From the NCBI GenBank assembly GCA_946405695.1, contig CAMJIA010000018.1, positions 1 through 28,625 on the forward strand: a stretch of DNA of 28,625 nucleotides, in the 5' to 3' direction. Position 1 is the first letter of the stretch; each line of letters begins with the position of its first letter. The position numbers were made by a program, and so were the translations under genes. The stretch is from an uncultured Prevotellaceae bacterium. Lineage in GTDB: Bacteria; Bacteroidota; Bacteroidia; Bacteroidales; Bacteroidaceae. Below, piece by piece: positions 15,217 to 23,283 of this stretch. The notes under the pieces were generated by a model, which was not told the DNA's origin, made no database searches, and was given only the letters and a program-made list of their open reading frames with translations.

Positions 15217-15888
15217 TTACTTATAAATAAAGTACGAGCCTCCGTCGCTCTGGCAGTACTTGCGCAACAGTTCCTGGATATACTCAGCGTTCTTGCGAAC
15301 ACGCTGTTCATCGCCATCGTAGCCATTGATGAGTACCACCAGATGGCGCGTGTCTATGGTCATTTTCGTACGTTCGTGGTCACTGGTAGGAGTGCCTACC
15401 CCACCCTCGGCATCACGATAGACAGGCAGTCCGTGAATGTTGATCATGCCACGACCAATGCCTTCGTAGGGTTCCCCCTCGCAGCCGATACCCAGCGTCA
15501 GCGTATCGCCCACAAAGCGGTCAGCGTCAAAGCCACCAATGCTGTATCCGTAGGCAATGGATGCCAGGTTCACCAAGTCCACCAGGGTGTCGCGCTGATA
15601 GAGCTGCTTACCTTGTAACATGCGACGTATCAAGGCCTCCGAGGCAGGTCGGTAGCGCGAGGGGTCTTTGCCACAGGCCTTATAGACACGGCGCGTAGCA
15701 GCGATGCTCGTCATGTCCTTTAGCGACTCCGTCGTCAACTCCTGACGATATCTTTCCCCCATAGCCTCTATCTCCTGCCACAGCGCCTCGTTATACTGCG
15801 TATTGACCACCTGGGCCTCCACACACGCCCCGACAAACACAGGGCATGCACGCTCTATCTCTTGTGATACGATTACCTTCATTGCCAT
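15217..15888 (-). CDS. Stand-alone B3/B4 domain protein (PheT editing-like)
   Basis: A 223-residue cytoplasmic protein that looks like the B3/B4 domain of the phenylalanyl-tRNA synthetase beta chain. It includes the core ATRRVYKACGKDPSRYRPAS, LVDLVNLASIAYGYSIGGFD and the DHERTKMTIDTRHLVVLING region. In PheT this domain clears Tyr-tRNA(Phe); free-standing forms may edit in trans or bind other tRNAs, but a function here is inference. The ATG at 15888 (or 15882) is preferred over the in-frame TTG at 15900, since the conserved part starts with MKVIVSQEIE. It diverges from the GH105 gene with 119 bases between the start codons. No consensus promoter was found upstream of it. Confidence 0.82.
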   Translation of the reverse strand: MAMKVIVSQEIERACPVFVGACVEAQVVNTQYNEALWQEIEAMGERYRQELTTESLKDMTSIAATRRVYKACGKDPSRYRPASEALIRRMLQGKQLYQRDTLVDLVNLASIAYGYSIGGFDADRFVGDTLTLGIGCEGEPYEGIGRGMINIHGLPVYRDAEGGVGTPTSDHERTKMTIDTRHLVVLINGYDGDEQRVRKNAEYIQELLRKYCQSDGGSYFIYK

Positions 15889-15970
15889 ATTTCTTATCAA
15901 TATAACGTATGAAAAGCATGATTATTGCACCCGACAGTTTATCCTAATACACAAAGAAAAACACTTTTAA

Positions 15971-16002
15971 TTTGCAGATATAAAGAAAAAACACTATCTT
16001 TG
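15971..16002 (+). promoter_or_regulatory. Promoter lying almost on the GH105 start codon
   Basis: TTTG at 15971-15974, a 20-base spacer, then TATCTTTG at 15995-16002. Only five bases separate the box from the ATG at 16008, so the mRNA would have little or no leader. Confidence 0.65.
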
Positions 16003-16007
16003 CAGCT

Positions 16008-17387
16008 ATGAAAAGAACTGTTCGCTATCTATTATCGATGCTTGCCATCTTTGTGTGGAGTACGCTGACAGTAAAAGGACAGCAGCCGGCAGATACCTTG
16101 TGCGTTTTCACTACCGACAGCATCATGCAACATGCTGAGCGTGTGGCAGCCTACTTCATGCGCACTACCCCTGACGTGGGGGCCGACAGCTATGTTGGCG
16201 GCAAGCGGCGCAACAGCAAGATATGGACACGTGGCGTATTCTACGAAGGTTTGCTCAACATGTATCGTCAGAACCCCAGAGCCGACTGGCTGCAGTATGC
16301 TACCGACTGGGGCGACTATCACCAGTGGGTGAGCAGCAGCGACAGCGAGGCTAAGAACGACAATGCCGACTACCAGTGTTGCGGACAGTCTTACCTGGAA
16401 CTCTACAACCTTGACACCACTCAGACCATTCGCATGCAGCACATCAAGATGCGTATCGACGGTATGATGGCCAAAGACAAGATCAACCAGTGGACATGGA
16501 TAGACGCCATACAGATGTCGATGCCTGTCTTTGCACAGCTGGGCACCATCACTGGCGACAGCCGCTACTGGCAACGCATGTACGACATGTACCAATACAC
16601 GCGCAACAAGCAGGGCGGTGACAAGAAGGGTGGCGGCAAGCCGTTGTTCAACACCCAGACAGGCTTGTGGTATCGCGACTATCAGTATGACCCTCCATAT
16701 AAAGACAAGACCGAGCCCGACAAGGACTGCTACTGGAGCCGAGGCAACGGATGGGTCTATATGGCGCTGGTGCGAGTGCTTCAGTTTGCTCCTGGCGATG
16801 AGAGCCATCGTGCCGACTATGTCAACGACTACCTGCTCATGAGCCGCGCGCTGAAAGACTGTCAGCGGCAGGATGGCTCGTGGAACGTCAGCCTGGCAGC
16901 TCCCAGCAACTATGGTGAGGCAGGCAGCGAGGGACCTGAGATGACTGGCACTTCGCTCTTTGTGGGAGGGCTGGCCTATGGCGTCCGGACGGGTCTGCTG
17001 GACAGCACCACGTATCTTCCCACCATCCGTCGCGGATGGTATGCCATGCGACGCGCGCTACACGACGACACAGGCTTTGTGGGCTACTTGCAAGGCACAG
17101 GTGCCAAGCCTGAAGACGGTGGTGTGATAACCTACAACTCCGTACCCAACTTCGAAGACTTTGGCATAGGCTGTTGGCTGTGGGGAGCTGCCGAGGTTTA
17201 CGAGCTGGCACAGCAGATAGAGACGGACATCACCCTGGGCATCGAGAATCATATTGCTGACACGCCTCAGCACGTGCGAGGCAATGATGCATCTGCACAA
17301 CTTTACTACAACCTACAGGGCCTCCGCGTGCTGAACCCGCAGCACGGACACATCTATATAAAAGGTGGCCGCAAGATTGTCTATTAG
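16008..17387 (+). CDS. Exported GH105 unsaturated glycuronyl hydrolase
   Basis: Family 105 (YteR/YesR-like) enzyme that removes the unsaturated uronic acid left by polysaccharide lyases, as in rhamnogalacturonan or other pectic or uronic-acid glycans. The 459-residue protein has a signal peptide (MKRTVRYLLSMLAIFVW, cleavage near VKGQQ). The (alpha/alpha)6 fold motifs are IWTRGVFYEGLLNMY, WTWIDAIQMSMP with Asp166, YWSRGNGW at 242-249 and EMTGTSLFVGGLAYG. The last 35 residues form a separate tail (YYNLQGLRVLNPQHGHIYIK and a basic end) of a type common on Prevotella secreted proteins. No lyase, SusC/D or sugar regulator is in the window, so it is a lone gene here. The precise substrate is not set by sequence. 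Confidence 0.9.
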   Translation: MKRTVRYLLSMLAIFVWSTLTVKGQQPADTLCVFTTDSIMQHAERVAAYFMRTTPDVGADSYVGGKRRNSKIWTRGVFYEGLLNMYRQNPRADWLQYATDWGDYHQWVSSSDSEAKNDNADYQCCGQSYLELYNLDTTQTIRMQHIKMRIDGMMAKDKINQWTWIDAIQMSMPVFAQLGTITGDSRYWQRMYDMYQYTRNKQGGDKKGGGKPLFNTQTGLWYRDYQYDPPYKDKTEPDKDCYWSRGNGWVYMALVRVLQFAPGDESHRADYVNDYLLMSRALKDCQRQDGSWNVSLAAPSNYGEAGSEGPEMTGTSLFVGGLAYGVRTGLLDSTTYLPTIRRGWYAMRRALHDDTGFVGYLQGTGAKPEDGGVITYNSVPNFEDFGIGCWLWGAAEVYELAQQIETDITLGIENHIADTPQHVRGNDASAQLYYNLQGLRVLNPQHGHIYIKGGRKIVY

Positions 17388-17414
17388 TGATGCGGTCCCC
17401 TACCCCAGGTGTAT

Positions 17415-17453
17415 ATATGATTAAAGCGTGCTTGACACACGCTTTAATCATAT
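17415..17453. terminator. Hairpin terminator between convergent genes
   Basis: A perfect 16-base-pair stem, with ATATGATTAAAGCGTG (17415-17430) pairing with CACGCTTTAATCATAT (17438-17453) around the loop CTTGACA. There is no long T run, but it sits between GH105 and the leftward operon end at 17469 and could stop both. Confidence 0.7.
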
Positions 17454-17468
17454 TCAGAAAACTGTTTT

Positions 17469-18440
17469 CTACATGGTTTTCGCAAATTGGTCAATACTGA
17501 ATTTGCCATCCAAGTCCTTTATCGAGATACGACCTTGTAACACATCGAAGAAGAAACTACGTATGCGTTCGGTAGTCAGTTGGGCCGGTTTTCCATCACT
17601 ATCTGTACCCAAGTCGTAGGTTTTCAGAAGTTGTGGACCGAGCGCTGCAGCCGTCAGCAGGAAGTGGTTTTGGAACTTGTCGGTATCAATAAGGTCGGCA
17701 GCCAACACTTTTCCTACAACACTATAGCTATGTAGCGAATGCTGTTGCTGACCATCGGTAAGCATTGTCCGCAGGTCATCAGCTGCCAGATTGATTTCTA
17801 TCTTTCCGCTTTCTTCGGCTTCCTGCTGGTGACGGTACAATGACCCCAAGTCTGCTAATGCCAGTGAATAAAGATGAGTGTTCGGCGTGTAGTTAATGCG
17901 CTCAACACTGAAAACAGATGGCAGGAGCTGCTGAACTTTACCATCCATCTCGACAAATGGTGACATAAACGTGCCAATGATACAGTCCTTGATAGAAAGC
18001 GACTGCGTTGCAAACACGCCACCAATGACGACACAGTTCTCAAGTGTCACCTCGTCACCATAGATGCTGCCTGCAACAAAGGTATTATAGAGTACGACGC
18101 TCTTAGCGTTGACGTCAGAACAGAATGTCGTATTGCATTTTGTTGCACGGCTGGTGATAGAAGACGCAGAGCCGACAGCCTTGCGGAATGTCACTTCGCC
18201 AACTACATCGCTATTGATGTATAGCTCATGCTGGATGAAAACGGCGCCCTTGATCTCTACCGGAGCAGCTTCAATGGTTAGTTTACTGGAATAGAGGGGA
18301 CCTTCAACGATGGTTTCTCCAACAATGTTGACAGTACGTGAGAGTTCTGCAATTTTGTTTGGAAGGATACCTCCCTTGACAATGTTGTTTTCCAGACGAA
18401 GATTCGTGTCTGTAATATGGATTTCTTTAAGATTACTCAT
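17469..18440 (-). CDS. Bactofilin-like beta-solenoid protein
   Basis: A 323-residue cytoplasmic protein without signal peptide. Residues 1-180 show a repeating strand pattern with short hydrophobic stretches spaced by turns (NIVGETIVEGPLYSSKLTIE, ELYINSDVVGEVTF, SVVLYNTFVAGSIYGDEVTL, CVVIGGVFATQSLSIKDCII). This is typical of polymer-forming bactofilin-type beta-helices. Residues about 200-323 are a helical extension with no known match. It is the last gene of a six-gene leftward operon, four bases after its neighbour, so it is very probably co-translated. In that company it may be the scaffold or filament part of a membrane-associated complex. The fold call is from pattern; similarity to true bactofilins is not tested. 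Confidence 0.65.
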   Translation of the reverse strand: MSNLKEIHITDTNLRLENNIVKGGILPNKIAELSRTVNIVGETIVEGPLYSSKLTIEAAPVEIKGAVFIQHELYINSDVVGEVTFRKAVGSASSITSRATKCNTTFCSDVNAKSVVLYNTFVAGSIYGDEVTLENCVVIGGVFATQSLSIKDCIIGTFMSPFVEMDGKVQQLLPSVFSVERINYTPNTHLYSLALADLGSLYRHQQEAEESGKIEINLAADDLRTMLTDGQQQHSLHSYSVVGKVLAADLIDTDKFQNHFLLTAAALGPQLLKTYDLGTDSDGKPAQLTTERIRSFFFDVLQGRISIKDLDGKFSIDQFAKTM

Positions 18441-18444
18441 AATA

Positions 18445-19470
18445 TTATAAGGTAAGTGCTAAATCGTTAAACATTTTGTTAATTAATACGCGTACTCGTG
18501 ATGAATGGCTGTCATCGCCAGGAACATTGGTAGCAATCTCCTCCTGCAGATAAGCCTGGAGTTGTTGCTTCTCCTGCTCGCCCATTTGTTCACTGTCGTT
18601 GGCAAAAGCAGTTTCTACCTTTTCTGACACCTGCTCCTGCATGGTTTTGTATTCATCTGGCAATACGCACTGCTGGTTCATCTGACGATGTTCGTCGGCA
18701 GTCTCCATGAAGCATACTGGCACCAGATAGCTATCGTTACCCGAACCGTCAATGATAGAATCCCTCATTGTCTGCTCTGAACGGGCTTTCGTAGTCAGGA
18801 AGGTCTCTGCCTGACGGATTGCCTGTAAGGCATGGTTCTTGACGGTTGCAACGTTCAGTCGCGACTGGGCAATGCTGTTTTCCTTGTTCAGCGTGATGGC
18901 TGTCTGGACCAAGTCGGTGTGTAGCATTCTGTCACTCTGCTCCCCTACGCTTTTTACCAGTCGGAAAACATTTTCGTCAATAGCGTGAATGCGTGCAGCC
19001 AGTTCATTGTTCAGTTCTTCGAACATTTTCTGATAGCGCGCACTTGTGCGGGCGTAGTGTTCTTCCATTTCCTTCCGCTTTTGTTGCAGCATCTGAGATT
19101 GTTGGCGCAGCAGCATTAAGCGGGCATCAACGGTCTGTTCCAATTCTGCACGCTGGGTCGACAAATCTGTACGGACGGTGTGAAAGAATCCGTCAATGAG
19201 AGTCTTCGACACTTTGTCGGCATTCTGACTGATAGCCAGACACTGTGCGGCATTCATGGCACCTACGCTGGCGGTAAGTCCATTCACGGAGTTGTTACAG
19301 TTGGCAACGCTTTGATCGAATGGGTCAGTGTCGACATAAATATCGACATCAACCGTTTCGTAGACTGTTCCGCTATAGTCCACTGTTCCGCCATTCTGCG
19401 ATGCAGGATAGCTGACAGATCCGCTAAAGTGTACAGGAATTTCTTTTGAAAAACTTCTTTTGTAACTCAT
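18445..19470 (-). CDS. Coiled-coil protein, paralogue of the upstream neighbour
   Basis: A 341-residue soluble protein of unknown function. After a polar N-terminus rich in strands (VDVDIYVDTD) it forms long helices: GFFHTVRTDLSTQRAELEQT, then a Gln/Lys-rich coiled coil and MFEELNNELAARIHAIDENV. It is homologous to the protein encoded at 19484-20392 along much of its length. Matching blocks are GFFHTVRTDLS with GFFTLVRSQIS, FEELNNELAARIHAID with FTSINKELEVRIRQLD, VPVCFMETADE with IPVLICETIND, and HSSRVRVLINKMF with HSDRVKKLIRQMY. It carries an extra N-terminal segment of roughly 40 residues. No membrane segment or enzymatic motif is seen. The next gene begins four bases on. Confidence 0.72.
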   Translation of the reverse strand: MSYKRSFSKEIPVHFSGSVSYPASQNGGTVDYSGTVYETVDVDIYVDTDPFDQSVANCNNSVNGLTASVGAMNAAQCLAISQNADKVSKTLIDGFFHTVRTDLSTQRAELEQTVDARLMLLRQQSQMLQQKRKEMEEHYARTSARYQKMFEELNNELAARIHAIDENVFRLVKSVGEQSDRMLHTDLVQTAITLNKENSIAQSRLNVATVKNHALQAIRQAETFLTTKARSEQTMRDSIIDGSGNDSYLVPVCFMETADEHRQMNQQCVLPDEYKTMQEQVSEKVETAFANDSEQMGEQEKQQLQAYLQEEIATNVPGDDSHSSRVRVLINKMFNDLALTL

Positions 19471-19483
19471 AACAACTCAGTGT

Positions 19484-20392
19484 TTAAATCGTTTCGTAAT
19501 CGCATTTGGCATACATCTGGCGAATCAACTTTTTGACACGGTCAGAGTGTTGTGAGTTTTCTAACAGACGCTGGAATTCATCTCCAACCATAGGTGATAC
19601 CTCACCCTTTGCCCAAGGCAACTCTGTATTGGAGCGAATGGCATTGTAAACCTTACTGGCGCCTTCTGACGACAACTCCTCGGGCACATCCACCTGAGTA
19701 CTAACAGTTTGCTGGGCATCGTTGATGGTTTCGCAAATGAGTACAGGAATGTGACAGGTCTTCTCACCATTGTCGTCTATACGCGAAATAAGCACTTTTT
19801 CTGTCAATATGCGCTGTTCTCCAATCTGTTTCAGGAATTCGTATGATTGCTCTAATGCCACCTGGGCATTATGCTTCATCTCAGAAATCAGAATCTGCTG
19901 GCTCTTGCTCAGCCCTTCAGCCTGTGACGTGCTGACAATGCCAGACAAGGCGTTCATACGGTTTGACGACGTTGCCAATTGATGGTTGACAAGATCGAAA
20001 ACAGGCTGGTCTAACTGCCTGATGCGCACTTCCAACTCCTTGTTGATACTTGTGAAAATACGCAGATAGCGCTCTGCAATACGTCCGTATTCCCGCTCTA
20101 CATTAGACTTGATGCCAATCAGTCGGCGTTTCTGTTGTCCAAGGTGTATAAGCAGTGCCTCAACACGACTCTGCTTGTTGGCTATCTTTTGTGATATCTG
20201 TGAGCGTACCAGCGTGAAGAAACCTCGGTTCACATTTGAACAAACCTTCTCGGCACTTTTATTCTCAGCCATGATGACAGCGCTCTGCATGGTAACCACT
20301 GCTGCAGTTGTTCCATTGACGTGATTAGCGACGCTGTGCATCTCTGACGCCATCGGGTTGGTGTCGACGGTACATGAAAATGTTGTTGACAT
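19484..20392 (-). CDS. Coiled-coil protein, paralogue of the downstream neighbour
   Basis: A 302-residue soluble helical protein with the same plan as the following gene: an N-terminal helix (VVTMQSAVIMAENKSAEKVC), the shared GFFTLVRSQIS block, a long coiled coil (VEALLIHLGQQKRRLIGIKS), FTSINKELEVRIRQLDQPVF, a beta segment CHIPVLICETIND and a C-terminal basic helix SDRVKKLIRQMY. It lacks signals for export. The gap to the next gene is 13 bases and to the previous one 20, so all are in one operon. Tandem duplication followed by divergence is the simplest origin, and the pair may form a heteromer. Function unknown; it is not recognisably PspA or TelA. Confidence 0.72.
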   Translation of the reverse strand: MSTTFSCTVDTNPMASEMHSVANHVNGTTAAVVTMQSAVIMAENKSAEKVCSNVNRGFFTLVRSQISQKIANKQSRVEALLIHLGQQKRRLIGIKSNVEREYGRIAERYLRIFTSINKELEVRIRQLDQPVFDLVNHQLATSSNRMNALSGIVSTSQAEGLSKSQQILISEMKHNAQVALEQSYEFLKQIGEQRILTEKVLISRIDDNGEKTCHIPVLICETINDAQQTVSTQVDVPEELSSEGASKVYNAIRSNTELPWAKGEVSPMVGDEFQRLLENSQHSDRVKKLIRQMYAKCDYETI

Positions 20393-20412
20393 AATCGTTG
20401 ACTTTTAGGTTC

Positions 20413-22506
20413 TTACTTATTTTCTTCCTCGTCCTCAGGGGCTTCTTCAGCAGCGTCATCATCGTCTTCGGACTCTTCTTCATCTTCGGATTCCTCTTCG
20501 TCTTCAGACTCTTCTTCATCAGCACCTTCTTCTTCGAGGTCTACCTCTTCTGCATCATCTTCCAAATCTGCAGAGACTTCCTCTTCAATAGGTGTCTCAT
20601 CATTGACAGGTTCCTCCTGCTGAGGTTCCTCCTGCAGAGGTACTTCCTGTTGAGGAGCATCCTCTTCACTAATGCGGTCGACAGCTTCCAGCACATTGAC
20701 AGCAATTGAAGGCAGGTTCAGCGACAGGTGTTCGTAGGCGAGATCCTCGACGCTGGGTTCTGGCAGCAGAATCGACTCCTTGGCTAACAGCGGGTTGGTG
20801 TTTGCCAACGGCTTGCGGCGGTCGTCCAACTCGTTGACTTCGCTGGCAGCAACTGCCATCTGGTTAGAGTATCCGTCTTGCAGACGCGCATCGTAGAACT
20901 CAACATGTCCAAAGCGTTCAGCCTTGCAGGCAATGTCTTCTTGCAGACGATCCATGTAGTCGCTGAAATCGTCCTGAACCTTCTTGAACTCCTGAGCCTG
21001 CAACTCGTAGGCTGCCAAAACATCAGCACTGTTGTCCTGACGCTCGACCACGGTTTTCTCCAAATCTGAACCCGACTGCTCCATGCTGTCCAGTGTTTTC
21101 TGAAGCTGTGTCAATGTATTGTAAGCCTCAATATATTCACTGAGGGTCTGCTGCATATTGTTGATGATATCAGCACCTTCGGCATGATTCGAACGATAAA
21201 ATGCATCAACGTCCTGATGCCATTTATTCAGGTAGCTCAATTTCTGATCATGAATATGACCATATACCTTAATGCGTTCTATGCGGTTCTCCATCATCAG
21301 TCGCTGAACCATCGGTGCAACGATTTCCTCATAAATCTGGTGTACGCCGAAGGGAACACTGGCATTGCTGTTGTCTTCTGCTGTCCACTCGTTGGCAAAC
21401 AGGTTGTAGCGAACACGTGAACTTTCCTTCAACTGGAAGGGTTCATAGCCCTGAATGGAGTCCTCGTAATTGAAGCGCTCTCTTCGGATGCGACCGATTT
21501 CCTCAGCTTCCAACAAGGGAGAGTAGTGGTTGTAGGGGGACTTCAGAATCTTGAACAGCACATCGTTCGACTGGTTGATAACCTTGTCGGTCGATGCCAG
21601 TTTCATGGCAGAAATAGTCTGTACCGACATGGCCATTGTACGCATGAGGTGCTTAAGTACATCCTCAAACTGCGCAGTATCGCTAGACAGTGAATCCTTG
21701 AGTTTGTTTAGCTGGCAGAAATCGTCGATACGGCTATCGAAGCGCTTGTCGTCGAAGACCTTGACAACGGGATGGTTGCCTGCATCACTGGTCGTAAACT
21801 CATTCAAGAATTGCAGGTAACTGCTTCTGTCTGCAACCAGTGGCAGGTCAACAGACTTAATCTCGGTGTCGTTCATGCAGTAGGATATGGTCTTGAGCGA
21901 ACGGTCCAGTTTACCGACATAGTCGCTCTGGTTCACCTCCTGAATAGATAGCGAATACTCATTCGTGTCAACCTTCTCCGTCTCTTCAGAAGTCTCCACG
22001 ATTGGCGCTTCCTTCGACAGGTTCTCAATCTGGTTCATGGTCTCTACCAGGAGATCGTTCTGACGCGACATCTGCAGACTGATGCGAGACATAGGAATCT
22101 GGTTGGTATAGTCCACAACAAAACATTTGTCCTCGTAGGCCATTTGCTGGGCAACAGGGACATATGCCACACCTAGTTTATTCACCTTGTAGTCGCGGAA
22201 TATGTTGTCATGCTCTTGACGTTTCTTAGCAATTTCCTCGTCGATGTCTGCCATTTGCTGGTCATACTCTTTGTTGCGGATGAAATACATAAAAAACGCA
22301 ACGATGGTCAGCAACCACTTCCATGTGTCGCTACGTTTCAGCTCTACTTCAGCACGGTCGCTTTCCAACTGACTGATTTCATTTTCCAGTTGCTCCTCTT
22401 GTCGCACAATGCGTTCTGCTGCCTGTTCATAGTAGTTGAACAGCAAACGAGCCTCATCTTGGTAGATGTTGCTAGAGTCCTTAAAGATTTTTCCTGTTGA
22501 ATTCAT
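20413..22506 (-). CDS. Large coiled-coil protein with acidic repeat tail
   Basis: A 697-residue protein of unknown family. Residues 17-58 and 80-105 are coiled coil on either side of one short hydrophobic stretch (WKWLLTIVAFFMYFI, 62-76) that may insert in the membrane as a hairpin or single span. The long middle is helical, with further coiled coil around NNMQQTLSEYIEAYNTLTQL. The last 85 residues are almost wholly Glu, Asp, Gln, Ser and Pro, including three tandem EEESED-like units, and should be disordered and highly charged. No enzymatic motif is visible. The gene is third in the SPFH operon, 33 bases after the membrane protein and 20 before the first paralogue. Confidence 0.72.
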   Translation of the reverse strand: MNSTGKIFKDSSNIYQDEARLLFNYYEQAAERIVRQEEQLENEISQLESDRAEVELKRSDTWKWLLTIVAFFMYFIRNKEYDQQMADIDEEIAKKRQEHDNIFRDYKVNKLGVAYVPVAQQMAYEDKCFVVDYTNQIPMSRISLQMSRQNDLLVETMNQIENLSKEAPIVETSEETEKVDTNEYSLSIQEVNQSDYVGKLDRSLKTISYCMNDTEIKSVDLPLVADRSSYLQFLNEFTTSDAGNHPVVKVFDDKRFDSRIDDFCQLNKLKDSLSSDTAQFEDVLKHLMRTMAMSVQTISAMKLASTDKVINQSNDVLFKILKSPYNHYSPLLEAEEIGRIRRERFNYEDSIQGYEPFQLKESSRVRYNLFANEWTAEDNSNASVPFGVHQIYEEIVAPMVQRLMMENRIERIKVYGHIHDQKLSYLNKWHQDVDAFYRSNHAEGADIINNMQQTLSEYIEAYNTLTQLQKTLDSMEQSGSDLEKTVVERQDNSADVLAAYELQAQEFKKVQDDFSDYMDRLQEDIACKAERFGHVEFYDARLQDGYSNQMAVAASEVNELDDRRKPLANTNPLLAKESILLPEPSVEDLAYEHLSLNLPSIAVNVLEAVDRISEEDAPQQEVPLQEEPQQEEPVNDETPIEEEVSADLEDDAEEVDLEEEGADEEESEDEEESEDEEESEDDDDAAEEAPEDEEENK
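20460..20525 (-). repeat. Short in-frame repeats coding for the acidic tail
   Basis: About three imperfect 18-base units (coding strand GAAGAAGAGTCTGAAGAC-like) encode EEESED copies near the C-terminus of the 697-residue protein. Such units can change number by slippage. Confidence 0.55.
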
Positions 22507-22539
22507 ACTTATAATTATTAGGTAAAAAAATAATTGGAA

Positions 22540-23238
22540 TTAGTTTCTGATTTGTTTGATTTTGGTCATTATACGTTCCAGTCTGCCAATTTCCTGTTCT
22601 AATTGTGGCGCATTGAGCTTCAGGTCACGCAGCATGACGGCAATATTGGCGGTGGTGCTGGTAAACTGGGCTATCAGATTGCGTGCTTCACTGCTTGCCG
22701 ATGGTGAAACAAAGCGTACCGATTCCTGCACCTCGGTCAGACGACCTTTCAGTTCGGGTGTCAGACCATCGGTCTCAGCCTCCTTGTCCATCAGCTCTGC
22801 CATCGCGTTTTTCAGCATCAGCTTTCCGTCCATCAGTATTTGTTCGCTTTGGTATACTTGCTCTACCTTGTCACCGGCATGCAACGTAGCCACTCGGCCT
22901 AACACCAACAGCAGCAGGGCACCCAGTTGCAGCAATAGCTGTAACTTGAACGACAAATCCCAATATATGCCTGCAGCCATGATGGCTACAACAGCAACGA
23001 AGTAGGAGCCAATGGATGTGAAGTGAATACCCATCATACCCACTTCCTTGTGGGCCTTTTTACTGGTGTCTATCAGCGGGAAGAAGAAAAACTCCACCAA
23101 TTGTGTGAACACGAGACAGCTCACCACAATGTCCAGGATTCTGACTTCATCTTCCAATGACGCTCCGAAGAGAACAAATCCTGCTATAATGATACCATAT
23201 CCTAATAGGATGGCTAACGCCTTATAAAATATTTTCAT
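22540..23238 (-). CDS. Multi-pass membrane protein with helical tail
   Basis: A 232-residue inner-membrane protein. About four hydrophobic segments fill residues 5-115 (around LAILLGYGIIIAGFVLFGA, ILDIVVSCLVFTQLVEFFFF, FVAVVAIMAAGIYW and LLLQLGALLLLVLGRVA). A cytoplasmic helical tail with coiled-coil character follows (LTEVQESVRFVSPSASSEAR, LNAPQLEQEIGRLERIMTKI). Its position right after an SPFH-zinc-ribbon gene suggests it anchors that complex, much as partner membrane proteins do in the Bacillus YdjGHI set; this is analogy and not homology. It starts 45 bases after the SPFH stop and ends 33 bases before the next gene. The shape is reminiscent of XpaC-like proteins, without clear motif support. 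Confidence 0.7.
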   Translation of the reverse strand: MKIFYKALAILLGYGIIIAGFVLFGASLEDEVRILDIVVSCLVFTQLVEFFFFPLIDTSKKAHKEVGMMGIHFTSIGSYFVAVVAIMAAGIYWDLSFKLQLLLQLGALLLLVLGRVATLHAGDKVEQVYQSEQILMDGKLMLKNAMAELMDKEAETDGLTPELKGRLTEVQESVRFVSPSASSEARNLIAQFTSTTANIAVMLRDLKLNAPQLEQEIGRLERIMTKIKQIRN

Positions 23239-23283
23239 TGTATATTTGATGTTATTGGTTCAAAATAGTCTAAACGTGGCGTC

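Noticed and set aside
15889..15900. TTG start for the B3/B4 protein
   Set aside because: ATG codons at 15888 and 15882 lie immediately before the conserved region.
16032..16808. Leftward open frame opposite the GH105 gene
   Set aside because: It is Val/His/Ala-rich antisense sequence without a promoter or motif, and GH105 on the other strand is certain.
20413..20700. Repeated CTTCTTC-type sequence considered as a CRISPR or intergenic repeat
   Set aside because: It is in frame and codes for the acidic tail of the 697-residue protein; there are no spacers.
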